Assembly: GCF_001592755.1 (NCBI RefSeq) | Contig: NZ_LUKF01000016.1 | Span: 186,001 to 250,000 of the forward strand | Direction of reading: 5' to 3' | Origin: Bdellovibrio bacteriovorus | Lineage (GTDB): Bacteria; Bdellovibrionota; Bdellovibrionia; Bdellovibrionales; Bdellovibrionaceae | DNA length: 64,000 nt | Shown: piece after piece, positions 7,813 to 16,771 of the stretch | How the letters are laid out: every line of letters begins with the position of its first letter | How positions within the stretch are numbered: position 1 is the stretch's first letter | Notes under the pieces: generated by a model | Told to the model about the DNA's origin: nothing | Seen by the model: only the letters and a program-made list of their open reading frames with translations | Database searches by the model: none | Program-made: the position numbers and the translations under genes

Positions 7813-8976
7813 CTAAACGTAAGAACCTCTTTTGATCTTTTCCAAGATCAATTTTTCGGTCTTGATCGGATCGTTCGGATCTACAGAGAAGAAAGATTGT
7901 TGCTCGCAACGGATCTTTTCCTTGATCAACCAGCGAAGGATGTCCGCCAAGTTTTTGTTCTTTTTATCCAAGAAGAACGGATCGTTTTCCAAAGCGTCCT
8001 TAGCTTTTTTCAAAGCGCGGGCTTCGGCCGGATCAGACTCTTTCACTTTGTAGTGAGGAAGATCATACTTTTTCACATCTTCAGGCAACACACCCAAGAA
8101 TCTTACGTTCGGAGCTGAGAAGTCTGCGTTACGAATCAAAGACGCCGCTGATCCCGCTTTTAAAGTACGGAAGATATTTTGCAATGTGTACGCATCGAGA
8201 TCTCCGAAGAAGTACATTGGAACATCCAACTCTTCTTGGATCAGTTTTGACCAACCACGAACACCGTTCGACGGAACCCCTTGAGCACCCATCACGATAC
8301 AATTGTTACGACGAGTGAAACCCATCGTTACCAACGTATTTGCCGTACCTTCAGACTCGACGATCAAGCAGAAATCGATTTTCTTTTTCGCTTTCAACTT
8401 CAAAGACTGAGGTTTGTTTTTCGGTTGGAATGGAGACGTACCCAAAGTCGAAAGATCGACAACCGCTTTATCCCCGTCTGGCAAAGTCTCAGTCACAACA
8501 AGTTGTTGAGAGTAAGTTTGTCCACCACGGTCATTGGCAAAACAGTTCAATTCTTCACGGTACACTTCAAGCATATCACCGATGAAATCGATGATCGCGT
8601 CTGATTCAGGCTGGTCGTCGAAGTCCAAAGGCTTCAAACGAGGGTTCCCTTTAATCAAACCTTTACACATGTAATAAAGCTCACGCTTCGTATTTACTGC
8701 GCCTTTTTCAAGATTGTTCAAAAGGATTTCCAATACGAAAACCACACGCGCCAGCTTCTGAACAGATGATACGTTCAGCTCTGTGCGAACAACTTTGTCT
8801 CCAGGAGTCAGGTAACCCACTTTAGAGTTGTACAAAGAGTTATCAAGTGAAGTTTTCACCGCTTCTAGAACCGGACGCTTAGAAGACTCAAGGTCTTTAA
8901 GCATTTTATCGGCCAAGATGCGGGCTTCTTTGGGAATATCAATTTTTAATTCACGAATGCTGAGTAGTTTTCCCAT
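7813..8976 (-). CDS. top6A: DNA topoisomerase VI subunit A (Spo11-like)
   Basis: The DNA-cleaving subunit of a type IIB topoisomerase; with subunit B it passes one duplex through another using ATP. The 387-residue length matches archaeal A subunits. The winged-helix (CAP-like) domain carries KRELYY at residues 98-102; by analogy with Spo11 the catalytic tyrosine is Tyr102. The Toprim domain has its acidic residue in IVESEG (Glu207/Glu209) and the metal pair D-x-D at Asp259 and Asp261 (FGDLDAYT). All catalytic parts are intact. It lies 8 bases downstream of the B-subunit gene, clearly in one operon. This enzyme is standard in archaea and plants but sparse in bacteria. Confidence 0.93.
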   Translation of the reverse strand: MGKLLSIRELKIDIPKEARILADKMLKDLESSKRPVLEAVKTSLDNSLYNSKVGYLTPGDKVVRTELNVSSVQKLARVVFVLEILLNNLEKGAVNTKRELYYMCKGLIKGNPRLKPLDFDDQPESDAIIDFIGDMLEVYREELNCFANDRGGQTYSQQLVVTETLPDGDKAVVDLSTLGTSPFQPKNKPQSLKLKAKKKIDFCLIVESEGTANTLVTMGFTRRNNCIVMGAQGVPSNGVRGWSKLIQEELDVPMYFFGDLDAYTLQNIFRTLKAGSAASLIRNADFSAPNVRFLGVLPEDVKKYDLPHYKVKESDPAEARALKKAKDALENDPFFLDKKNKNLADILRWLIKEKIRCEQQSFFSVDPNDPIKTEKLILEKIKRGSYV

Positions 8977-8984
8977 CGTTCAAC

Positions 8985-10760
8985 CTACTTCTTTTTACCA
9001 GTTGTTTTTTTAGTCGTTTCTTTTTTAGTCGTCGTCTTCTTCGTGCCAATCGGCTCTGAAGCTTCTTCGACAAGGTCTTCGCTGCTGATCACGTCTTCTT
9101 CGATCTCGTGATCAATACCCTTTTTCTTCTCGCGCTTTTTTTGCTCAAGAAGTTTAGATTCCGCCGCTTCTAGATCGGCAATCGCCTCTTCAGAATCACG
9201 GCCCAAAAGTTTTTTCAAACCTTCTTCGGCTTTTTTCTTACGAGCTTCCGGAGCTTTAATGATGCGAGCCAAACCTTCAACCAAGATAGGACCGAACTGC
9301 TCAATGTGAGCGAGCTTTCTTTCAAGATCCGCCTCTTTCACTTCTTTTTTGATGTGACGAGACAATCTTTGACCTGCTTGGATCAAGGCCAAACGGATTT
9401 CCGCGACCAATTCTTCAGATGCATCGATAGTTTCTTTCGAAGCATTCTTAAACTTGATGAACGGAGAAACCACAGACACGGCAAAGATATAAGGACCTAG
9501 CGGCAAACTGTCTTTAGGCTGTCCCAAACCATAGGACTTCCAGTTCACAGACTCAATCGCCCACGTGATCGCACAACCTGATTTATCAAATTGCAAAGGA
9601 ACACGGTTTGCGAAACGAAGCAAAGTCACTGGGCTGTCTGCTTCTTGGTAACGATCTTTGAAACGCGCCAACGCGACTTCCACCACCACCGGTTTAAAGT
9701 CACAAATTGTTGGCTTACGAGTCACAACCGCGAAGAAGTCGATTTCACCCAAGCGAGTGATAGATTTCGAAAGAGACTCCTCACCTACAGTTAAAACGGA
9801 CTTCGTCGAAGGCGCCATCAAGTCGGTATTTTGAACCGCTTGGAAAACCTTTTTAAAGTCCTCTTCCGTCAATGAAGTCAGAGGTTTTTCCAAAAGATTT
9901 TTTGGCAGACCTTTTTTCGTGAATTCAGAGATAGACTGATCAGAAACACGCGAAAATCCTGTTTTTAGGAACTTAGAAAGCGTCGTTTTTCCGAACAAAG
10001 TCGAGTGCGTGATGAACTCACCCAGTTTAAAGGTATGAGGATGTGGCAAAGAAGCCTCAGGAACTTGAGGCACATCTTGGCTGACACGGTTCACAGTCAC
10101 GTAGTCATTTTCCATCAATTTATAAGTGATGGTCATGTGAGGATTCACAAGGATTGTGCCCTCAATGTAAGTCACGATACCGCCGTCACCGTTTAATTGA
10201 ATACGTCCATCCAGAACGAATTCGACACGAGTTCCGTGGTCACGATCCCAATCGATCGTTTCCTTATTTTTTACTACACCTGTATTAGATTTGATGTCGA
10301 CATCCACTTGCGCAGAGATCGCTTTACGCATCTTTTTCGTCTTAGAAATAACATTCACACCACGGGCATTGGTCATCTGCGCCCAAGTCGTAGCGGCAGA
10401 AATACCGATACCTTGTTGACCGCGCGAACACTGTCCACGACCAAATTTTGAAGAGGCCAAGTACTCACCATAAACTTTGGCAAGGTCTTCAGCTTCGATA
10501 CCGGGTCCGTTATCTTCGACAACGATGCGAATTAAATCAGTATTTTTAGTAGAACCAGATCCTACTTTTGTGACTTCAACTAGAAGATCAGGAAGAATGC
10601 CCGCTTGCTCACACGCATCCAAAGAGTTGTCCACGGCTTCTTTTAAAGTCGTCAAAACGGCTTTCAAAGGAGACGAGAATCCCACCTGTTGGAGGTTCTT
10701 CGCAAAATATTCAGCGGTGCTACTTTTGGTAATCTTACTCACGGTCGCTTGATCCTTCAC
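8985..10760 (-). CDS. top6B: DNA topoisomerase VI subunit B (GHKL ATPase)
   Basis: The ATP-dependent gate of topoisomerase VI. The N-terminal GHKL fold shows all three boxes: E41-A-V-D-N45, D83-N-G-P-G-I88, and the glycine-rich lid QQGIGIS near 115-121. A helix-two-turn-helix and transducer region follow, with the switch-lysine region near residue 420-430. At 591 residues it is about 60 longer than typical archaeal subunits; the extra part is a charged coiled stretch (about 505-560) ending in a tail of K, T and E (KKTTTKKETTKKTTGKKK). The start is GTG with no strong ribosome site. It is transcribed away from the fibre gene, leaving a 195-base intergenic region. Confidence 0.93.
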   Translation of the reverse strand: MKDQATVSKITKSSTAEYFAKNLQQVGFSSPLKAVLTTLKEAVDNSLDACEQAGILPDLLVEVTKVGSGSTKNTDLIRIVVEDNGPGIEAEDLAKVYGEYLASSKFGRGQCSRGQQGIGISAATTWAQMTNARGVNVISKTKKMRKAISAQVDVDIKSNTGVVKNKETIDWDRDHGTRVEFVLDGRIQLNGDGGIVTYIEGTILVNPHMTITYKLMENDYVTVNRVSQDVPQVPEASLPHPHTFKLGEFITHSTLFGKTTLSKFLKTGFSRVSDQSISEFTKKGLPKNLLEKPLTSLTEEDFKKVFQAVQNTDLMAPSTKSVLTVGEESLSKSITRLGEIDFFAVVTRKPTICDFKPVVVEVALARFKDRYQEADSPVTLLRFANRVPLQFDKSGCAITWAIESVNWKSYGLGQPKDSLPLGPYIFAVSVVSPFIKFKNASKETIDASEELVAEIRLALIQAGQRLSRHIKKEVKEADLERKLAHIEQFGPILVEGLARIIKAPEARKKKAEEGLKKLLGRDSEEAIADLEAAESKLLEQKKREKKKGIDHEIEEDVISSEDLVEEASEPIGTKKTTTKKETTKKTTGKKK

Positions 10761-10955
10761 GAGATGTTAACGAATTTTAATGAATGACTTTCATAGGTTA
10801 AGCCGAACGCAGGGGGTCAAAGCAAGACTTTAGGCTCGCTGATGCTAAGCGGCAAATTAAAACCAATTGGAGATGGTGACCCGAAATACGAGCCGAGTTC
10901 CTCTTACATCCCTTTAACTCAACGAAAATTCTTTGCCTTCCGATAAGTAAAAAAG

Positions 10956-13900
10956 ATGAGAACAGGCACGTACTTTTTTATTCTCATGTCTCTTTTTGGG
11001 ATGCTCGCCCAAGCTGCACCCAATGCTTTGACGTATCAAGGCCGTATCGTGAAAAGCGATGGCCACCCCCTGGAATATGGAAACACCAGCTTTATTTTCG
11101 AGGTCACAAGCCCTAACGGAAGCTGCGTTATTTACCGCGAACAGCGCGATGGCGTGAATCTTTTAAACTCGAACGGCGTTTTTGACGTACCGATTGGATC
11201 AGGAACGAAGCTTTTCCCGACAGATCCTCTTTTTACTTTGCTGGATGCCTTTAACAACTCCAAGGTTCATGACTGTTATGGCGGAGCTACTTATACGGCA
11301 GCCTCTTCAGACATCCGCCTTTTGAAAGTGCAGTTTCATGACGGTTCCGGATGGAAGGTGATTTCTCCGTCAAACGAAATCCGTTCTGTTCCCTATTCGG
11401 CCTATGCGCTTTCAGCAGAAAAGCTTGGAACTCGATCTGCAGATGAATTCGTATTAAAAACCGGCGTCCCTACATGTGCGGCGAATGAGTTTTTAACCTG
11501 GAATGGATCGGCCCTTTCCTGTGCTCCGGTTTCGGGAGCTGCGGGAGGAACCGTAACTCAAGTCACTTCGACGAATGCTTATGTTTCAGTCGTTAATAGC
11601 ACTTCCACACCAGCATTAACTTTAAACGTGGGTTCAACGGCAGGCACAGTGGCCGCTGGTGATGATGCTCGTTTCAGCGATGCAAGAACTCCAAGTGGAA
11701 CAGCCGGTGGAGATTTATCAGGCACCTATCCGAATCCCTCTGTCGCGAAAATTCAAAACACCGCAGTCAGTTCGGTGGCTCCAACTTCAGGGCAGTATTT
11801 GAAGTTCAATGGCACTCAATGGGCTGGAGCTGCAATTGCGATGAGCGATGTGACGAATCTAAATACTACGTTAAGCAACTATCAAACAACGGCGGCATTT
11901 AACGCTGCTGTTGGCTCCGCGAACTGTGCCGCCTATCAAACGCCTTATTGGAATTCTGTTTCGGGGAGTTTTCAGTGTCAGGCGATCAATGTCTCGGTCG
12001 CAGGCGACATCAGTGGAACTATCGGTGCTGTTTCCGTTGATAAGATCAAAGGTGTGAATGTCGATACAACCGGATTAACTTCAGGACAAGTCCTGAAATA
12101 CGACGGCACCAAATGGACTCCCGCTTCTGATAGCAATGCTGGCGGAACAGTTACGAATATCGGGACAGGCACGGGATTAACGGGCGGTCCTATTTCTTCG
12201 ACGGGAACTATTTCCTTAGCTAATACCGCAGTGACTGCGGGCTCCTACGGGTCGGTTACACAAGTCGGAACATTTACGGTTGATGCTCAAGGAAGATTAA
12301 CTTCTGCTTCCAATACCGCGATCGCGTTTCCCGTGACCAGTGTTGCGACGAAAACAGGCGCTGTGACGTTGGACTACGGCGACATCAATAGTGCCGCTTC
12401 AAAGTATCTTACTTATCGCCCTAACAATGTCGCTTGTACCGACGGGCAAACATTAAAATGGATCACGGCAAATTCCCGTTGGGAGTGTGCGAACGACACA
12501 GACACTTCTTCCGGAGGGACCGTCACTAATATCGGCACGGGGACGGGCTTAACTGGTGGGCCTATTTCTACAACAGGAACTATTTCGTTAGCGAATACAG
12601 CAGTGACTGCGGGATCATATACTCGCGCCAATATCACCGTCGATGCCCAAGGACGCTTAACGGCTGCTAGCAATGGAGCTTCCGTTAATCTTGCAACAGA
12701 AGTCACAGGCACTCTTCCTGTCGCTAATGGTGGTACGGGACAAACAACAGCGACGGCAGCCTTTAATGCTCTTTCTCCCCTGACTGCCAAAGGAGACGTT
12801 TTAGTCAACGATGGCACGAATGATATTCGTTTACCTACTGGTACAAACGGACAAGTTCTCTCTGTAAATACGTCTCAAACGTCGGGTCTTCAGTGGGTGA
12901 CACCTACAAATGGAACCGTGACCAACGTTACTGGAACCGCGCCTATTGTCGTTTCCTCGGGTGGAACCACTCCGGCCATTTCAATTAACGATGCAAGCAC
13001 TTCAGCTAAAGGAGCCGTTCAAGTAGGAAATGGACTTGCCGTCAGCGCCGGTGTTGTGTCTGTGGATCCAGCAAGCTTCCCTTCTGCAGTTCCTGTGAGT
13101 AAAGGTGGTACGGGAGCGACTTCAATCACTGCAAATCGTCTTGTGGCTTCAAACGGTACGGGATCAGCTCTAACCACTTTCAACTGCGCTGTGGGACAAA
13201 TGGTGAGCTTCGATGCGACAGGTATGATGACTTGCTCCACATTTACAACCGGCTCGGTCTTCTTGAATAACGGAAATTCTTTTGGATCTGCGGCCACTTT
13301 AGGTACTAACGATAATAATTCTTTGAGCTTTGAAACTAATAACACTGTTGCCATGACAATTCTTCCCAGTGGAAATGTCGGCATTGGGACGACAACACCG
13401 GCAACTAGTTTAGAAGTTTTTGAAACAACGGGAAGTACAAGCCGAGGTATTACGTCAACCACGATCGCCACTTCCAATCCTGGAGGACTTATTCAAACTC
13501 GAGGGGCTCGCGGTACCGCCAGTGTCCCTACGGCAACACAAATCAACGACACCTTCGGTTGGATGGCCTTCACAGGTCATGACGGCGCTGCCTTTACTAC
13601 ACAAGCACAACCCACAGGTGTCAGTGCAATAGCCACCGAGAATTGGAGCACGGGAGGACATGGTTCTGCTCTTCGCTTTACGACTACAACCAATACGGCT
13701 GTCAACGGTGGCGAAAGAATGCGTATTGATCACAATGGAAATGTAGGTATTGGAACGAGCTCACCAACTGCGAAACTGGAAGTGTCTGGCGATGCCAAAG
13801 TGACTGGAAATTTAGTCGGCGCTGTGAAAGACGTCGGCGGCGCTTCACTTAGAATGTGTACCGGTTCTAGCGCGAATTCTGGCTGGACCTACTATGCAGT

Positions 13901-14174
13901 AAATGCAGGAATAACTGGCGCATGCGGAGCGTACATGAACATTGATACTTCAGCATGTGGTTTCTCAACCGTATTTAAATACTTCCCCTCTATCCAAGGC
14001 GATGGAGGACACTGGGTCACTACTGGCGCCACATCTGTGTACAATGCCACAGCCACGAGTTTTAGAATTTACATCAACCTCATTGGAAGCTTCGACTCCA
14101 CGACCTGCAATACGACAACGCTCCCACACAATACAAATCACTATCGTATAGACTGGTTGGCTGTCGGGCTTTAA
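10956..14174 (+). CDS. phage-tail-fibre-like trimeric surface fibre (Mosaic Adhesive Trimer type)
   Basis: A 1072-residue secreted protein with a signal peptide (residues 1-20, cleavage after AQA). The N-terminal domain (about 21-165) has the YQGRIV...GxxxFxFxV form seen at the base of Bdellovibrio fibre proteins. The long shaft is made of Gly/Thr/Ser/Ala-rich repeats: GTGTGLTGGPIS blocks at about 396 and 520, GQxLxxxxxxW blocks, and GGTG collars (about 594 and 718) as in phage tail fibres. Two NVGIG-TSP blocks (about 808 and 929) precede a C-terminal domain (about 955-1072) with five or six cysteines, ending in W-L-A-V-G. Known Bdellovibrio MAT proteins are built this way, with the C-terminal tip binding prey. 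The specific ligand is inferred, not shown. Confidence 0.82.
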   Translation: MRTGTYFFILMSLFGMLAQAAPNALTYQGRIVKSDGHPLEYGNTSFIFEVTSPNGSCVIYREQRDGVNLLNSNGVFDVPIGSGTKLFPTDPLFTLLDAFNNSKVHDCYGGATYTAASSDIRLLKVQFHDGSGWKVISPSNEIRSVPYSAYALSAEKLGTRSADEFVLKTGVPTCAANEFLTWNGSALSCAPVSGAAGGTVTQVTSTNAYVSVVNSTSTPALTLNVGSTAGTVAAGDDARFSDARTPSGTAGGDLSGTYPNPSVAKIQNTAVSSVAPTSGQYLKFNGTQWAGAAIAMSDVTNLNTTLSNYQTTAAFNAAVGSANCAAYQTPYWNSVSGSFQCQAINVSVAGDISGTIGAVSVDKIKGVNVDTTGLTSGQVLKYDGTKWTPASDSNAGGTVTNIGTGTGLTGGPISSTGTISLANTAVTAGSYGSVTQVGTFTVDAQGRLTSASNTAIAFPVTSVATKTGAVTLDYGDINSAASKYLTYRPNNVACTDGQTLKWITANSRWECANDTDTSSGGTVTNIGTGTGLTGGPISTTGTISLANTAVTAGSYTRANITVDAQGRLTAASNGASVNLATEVTGTLPVANGGTGQTTATAAFNALSPLTAKGDVLVNDGTNDIRLPTGTNGQVLSVNTSQTSGLQWVTPTNGTVTNVTGTAPIVVSSGGTTPAISINDASTSAKGAVQVGNGLAVSAGVVSVDPASFPSAVPVSKGGTGATSITANRLVASNGTGSALTTFNCAVGQMVSFDATGMMTCSTFTTGSVFLNNGNSFGSAATLGTNDNNSLSFETNNTVAMTILPSGNVGIGTTTPATSLEVFETTGSTSRGITSTTIATSNPGGLIQTRGARGTASVPTATQINDTFGWMAFTGHDGAAFTTQAQPTGVSAIATENWSTGGHGSALRFTTTTNTAVNGGERMRIDHNGNVGIGTSSPTAKLEVSGDAKVTGNLVGAVKDVGGASLRMCTGSSANSGWTYYAVNAGITGACGAYMNIDTSACGFSTVFKYFPSIQGDGGHWVTTGATSVYNATATSFRIYINLIGSFDSTTCNTTTLPHNTNHYRIDWLAVGL
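12141..12248 (+). repeat. 108-bp shaft repeat in the fibre gene, copy A
   Basis: Encodes the block beginning GGTVTNIGTGTGLTGGPIS at residue 396. It is nearly identical in protein to copy B at 12513 but differs at many third codon positions. Confidence 0.8.
12513..12620 (+). repeat. 108-bp shaft repeat in the fibre gene, copy B
   Basis: Second copy of the block, starting at residue 520. Both copies are followed by TVDAQGRLT(S/A)ASN, so the shared unit extends further at the protein level. Confidence 0.8.
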
Positions 14175-14268
14175 CGCGTAAAATTGGTAATACTCATTCT
14201 GAGACACCTTTTCGAAAAATAATCGTTGTTTTCTAAATTCCTCCTCACAAAAATCCGATAAAATAAAC

Positions 14269-16767
14269 ATGACTCAGTCGTTCTCAGGTACGTTTCGCGG
14301 GCTGGTTCTTTTCTATGTGATGCTTTCTTCGGCCGGATGTACTTTAGAAGCATTACTCGAAAAGCAGATCTCATCTAAGATCACAGATGAGGTCATTCCT
14401 ATTTCAATCACGATGGACGTTGGTGCCACGAAACTCATTGAACCTTCAGGCGGCACTCCTCCTTTTACCTATCAAGCTTCAACATCGGGATATTTAAATA
14501 CGTCGACGGGTGCTTACACTATTCCCGTTAACGCTCAGGTGATGAATGAAACCTTCGAAGTCACCGATAGCATGGGAAAGAAATTTTCGGTCACAGTTCG
14601 TCGCAAAGGCTTTCGCGAATTTCGAAGAATCGAATTACCGCAGTCCGCATCGCAAGATCAGAACTACGTGACCGATGCGGTCTGGCTTGCTTCCGGTAAG
14701 GTGTTAGCAACAGCTATCGGCAGCGATTACGACGGAGAACGATGGGCCACCTATCGCAGCGACAATGACGGTGCCTCTTGGTCTCGCGTCGATCAGTTCA
14801 TGGGCTACCATTATCATGGAGAGTCCCATCCTTTAGCGATGACAGCTAAAGGCAATACCGTGTTCGTTTGCGGGTATGCTTATAAATACAATTACACGTC
14901 TGCAGACCCTTTATCCGGTTGGTTCGTTCGTAAGTCTACGGACGAAGGAACAACATGGTCTACTTCGGATCACTGGTGGGAGGTCCCTCAGATGAACCAT
15001 GTCTGTTATGATATCGCGGTCTCTCCAACAACAGGTTATATCTATGCCGTAGGTTACACTGAATCCACTTCGGAAATGATCTGGGTGATTCGCGAAAGTA
15101 AAGACGACGGGCAAACTTGGAACACAATCTATCAAGCAGCTCCTGTCAGTGGCGGCGGAGAAGAAGTCGCCTACCAAATCAAAGTGACTCCTTCTGGCCA
15201 CCTTTTTGTGATGGGTGCCGCAAATTCAACTATGTATTTTTTAAAAGGGACGTTCAGTGCGGGTGCATGGACATGGACACCCGCCACTTCTATTCCGGGA
15301 TCACAAATTTTCGGTGACTATGAACTCAGAGGAAATTTACAAGTCCTCGATGACAGCAATGCCTATTTTTCTTGCCGACATGGCGTTTCGGGAAAGGTCT
15401 ATCGAACCACCGACGGCGGTGACAATTGGACGGAAGTTTATGTAGGTCAAGATTACCTGCAAGGCATGACGGTGACAGCTTCAGGAAAACTAATCGCCAC
15501 CGGGGGCAGCAGAAGCTCCACCAACGATTGGAAAGTCGTATCGTCTCCAGATGGAGTCACGTGGACACCGATAGATTTAGATGCCACACTAGCTCCGCCT
15601 AATGAGCCTCACGGAATTACAATTGTCGCGCACCCGACCGCTAATAAGGTCTTGGCCATCGGCTCTAACAAAAGACGTTATCAAGCCGCCGTGGCTTACT
15701 CTAATGATGATGGCTCTTCCTGGAGTCTTGCGAGTGAAATTAGATTTCAGTGGGCTTTTTATAGCTTTGTTTCGAAAATCATTCGAACTTCGTCAACCCA
15801 ATTGTTTTCCATTTGGGAAACCGGCGACATGGATGGAAATTGGCCGTGGGTGATTAAAAAGAGCTCTGACAACGGCATCACTTGGCAAGACTCTGATCAT
15901 ATTGTCACAGCTTTAGATGACACCAAGGCCGTCGACATTATTCAAGGGCATGATGACAACCTCTATGTCATCGGCCGGAAGGACGGGAACGCTCTCATTC
16001 GGCGATCGGCCGACGGTACAATTTGGGCTGACGTTCACTCTTTCGCGAGTACAGCTTGGGAATATGCACTTGCTACGGTTAAAAACTCGGCCACTTATTT
16101 TGCTGCCAAAGAGGGCGTGAACATCATCATTGGCAAAACAACAAATGGCGTGACTTGGTCGGCAATCAAAACATTTTCTCCACCCGGTGGCATCCATGAA
16201 ATGGGTTTTATTTCTTTGAGTGTCGATACCGTGGGAAATGTGTATCTGTTAGCCATTGAGCGCGTGGGTGCCACTGGAACGGTCGTTCTTCATCGCTCTA
16301 CAGATGGAGGAACGACTTGGAATGAAGTTTTGCGAGGGCTGTCACAACCCAATTACTGGAATATATCCGCAACTCTTAAAGTTAGTCCCGTTGGTGAAAT
16401 ATATGCTTATGAAGGTGCTAGCATGTTCATATCAACTGACAACGGCGAAACTTGGTCTGCTTACACGAATGTCCCCAGCAATGTCTTAGACATAGGCTGG
16501 AGCGGCAACACAGCTTACTTCCTTGCAACGGACCCCACAGAAGGCACGGCCGTCTTCACCGAAGGATTCACTCCAGGCAGTTGGATCCTTATTGAGAGTG
16601 TTCAACAAAGATTCAACGTTGGCGAAAGTGTCGGCGAATATGATACAGAACTTACCAAAAAGAATTTCTTAAGCCTTAGTCCGTCTGAGCTAATGCTAAA
16701 TTATAATTACAACGACCCCTACCTGGGAGCCCGGTCGATCTTGAGAATGATAGACACCTCTCAATAG
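14269..16767 (+). CDS. Asp-box (BNR) beta-propeller lipoprotein
   Basis: An 832-residue lipoprotein: hydrophobic signal followed by SSAGC (Cys24). Residues about 45-115 look like a small Ig-like or cadherin-like domain (SGGTPPFTYQAS ... FEVTDSMGKKFSVTV). The rest is a repeating beta-propeller with about eleven Asp-boxes of the form S-x-D-x-G-x-x-W, for example STDEGTTW, TTDGGDNW, SNDDGSSW, SSDNGITW and STDGGTTW. Such propellers occur in sialidases, Vps10 proteins and bacterial adhesins. The sialidase catalytic arginine/FRIP arrangement is not evident, so a binding role is more likely. It follows the fibre gene by 94 bases on the same strand. Confidence 0.82.
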   Translation: MTQSFSGTFRGLVLFYVMLSSAGCTLEALLEKQISSKITDEVIPISITMDVGATKLIEPSGGTPPFTYQASTSGYLNTSTGAYTIPVNAQVMNETFEVTDSMGKKFSVTVRRKGFREFRRIELPQSASQDQNYVTDAVWLASGKVLATAIGSDYDGERWATYRSDNDGASWSRVDQFMGYHYHGESHPLAMTAKGNTVFVCGYAYKYNYTSADPLSGWFVRKSTDEGTTWSTSDHWWEVPQMNHVCYDIAVSPTTGYIYAVGYTESTSEMIWVIRESKDDGQTWNTIYQAAPVSGGGEEVAYQIKVTPSGHLFVMGAANSTMYFLKGTFSAGAWTWTPATSIPGSQIFGDYELRGNLQVLDDSNAYFSCRHGVSGKVYRTTDGGDNWTEVYVGQDYLQGMTVTASGKLIATGGSRSSTNDWKVVSSPDGVTWTPIDLDATLAPPNEPHGITIVAHPTANKVLAIGSNKRRYQAAVAYSNDDGSSWSLASEIRFQWAFYSFVSKIIRTSSTQLFSIWETGDMDGNWPWVIKKSSDNGITWQDSDHIVTALDDTKAVDIIQGHDDNLYVIGRKDGNALIRRSADGTIWADVHSFASTAWEYALATVKNSATYFAAKEGVNIIIGKTTNGVTWSAIKTFSPPGGIHEMGFISLSVDTVGNVYLLAIERVGATGTVVLHRSTDGGTTWNEVLRGLSQPNYWNISATLKVSPVGEIYAYEGASMFISTDNGETWSAYTNVPSNVLDIGWSGNTAYFLATDPTEGTAVFTEGFTPGSWILIESVQQRFNVGESVGEYDTELTKKNFLSLSPSELMLNYNYNDPYLGARSILRMIDTSQ

Positions 16768-16771
16768 TGAC

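Noticed and set aside
7627..8118. An open frame on the + strand across the palindrome cluster and the end of topoisomerase VI-A
   Set aside because: It runs antisense to a well-supported gene and through repeats, with no ribosome site or family features.
12141..12620. Direct repeats as a possible CRISPR or tandem array
   Set aside because: They are coding-sequence repeats in frame, 372 bases apart, with no spacer pattern and no cas genes.
12413..13477. Long antisense frames inside the fibre gene
   Set aside because: They arise from the repetitive Gly/Thr codon pattern of the fibre, as shown by their low-complexity Val/Pro content.
10956..14174. Possible prophage, because of tail-fibre-like sequence
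   Set aside because: No other phage structural, lysis or integration gene is nearby, and a signal peptide at the N-terminus marks an exported host protein.
14269..16767. Sialidase
   Set aside because: Asp-boxes are shared with many propellers and the catalytic arginine triad arrangement could not be seen.
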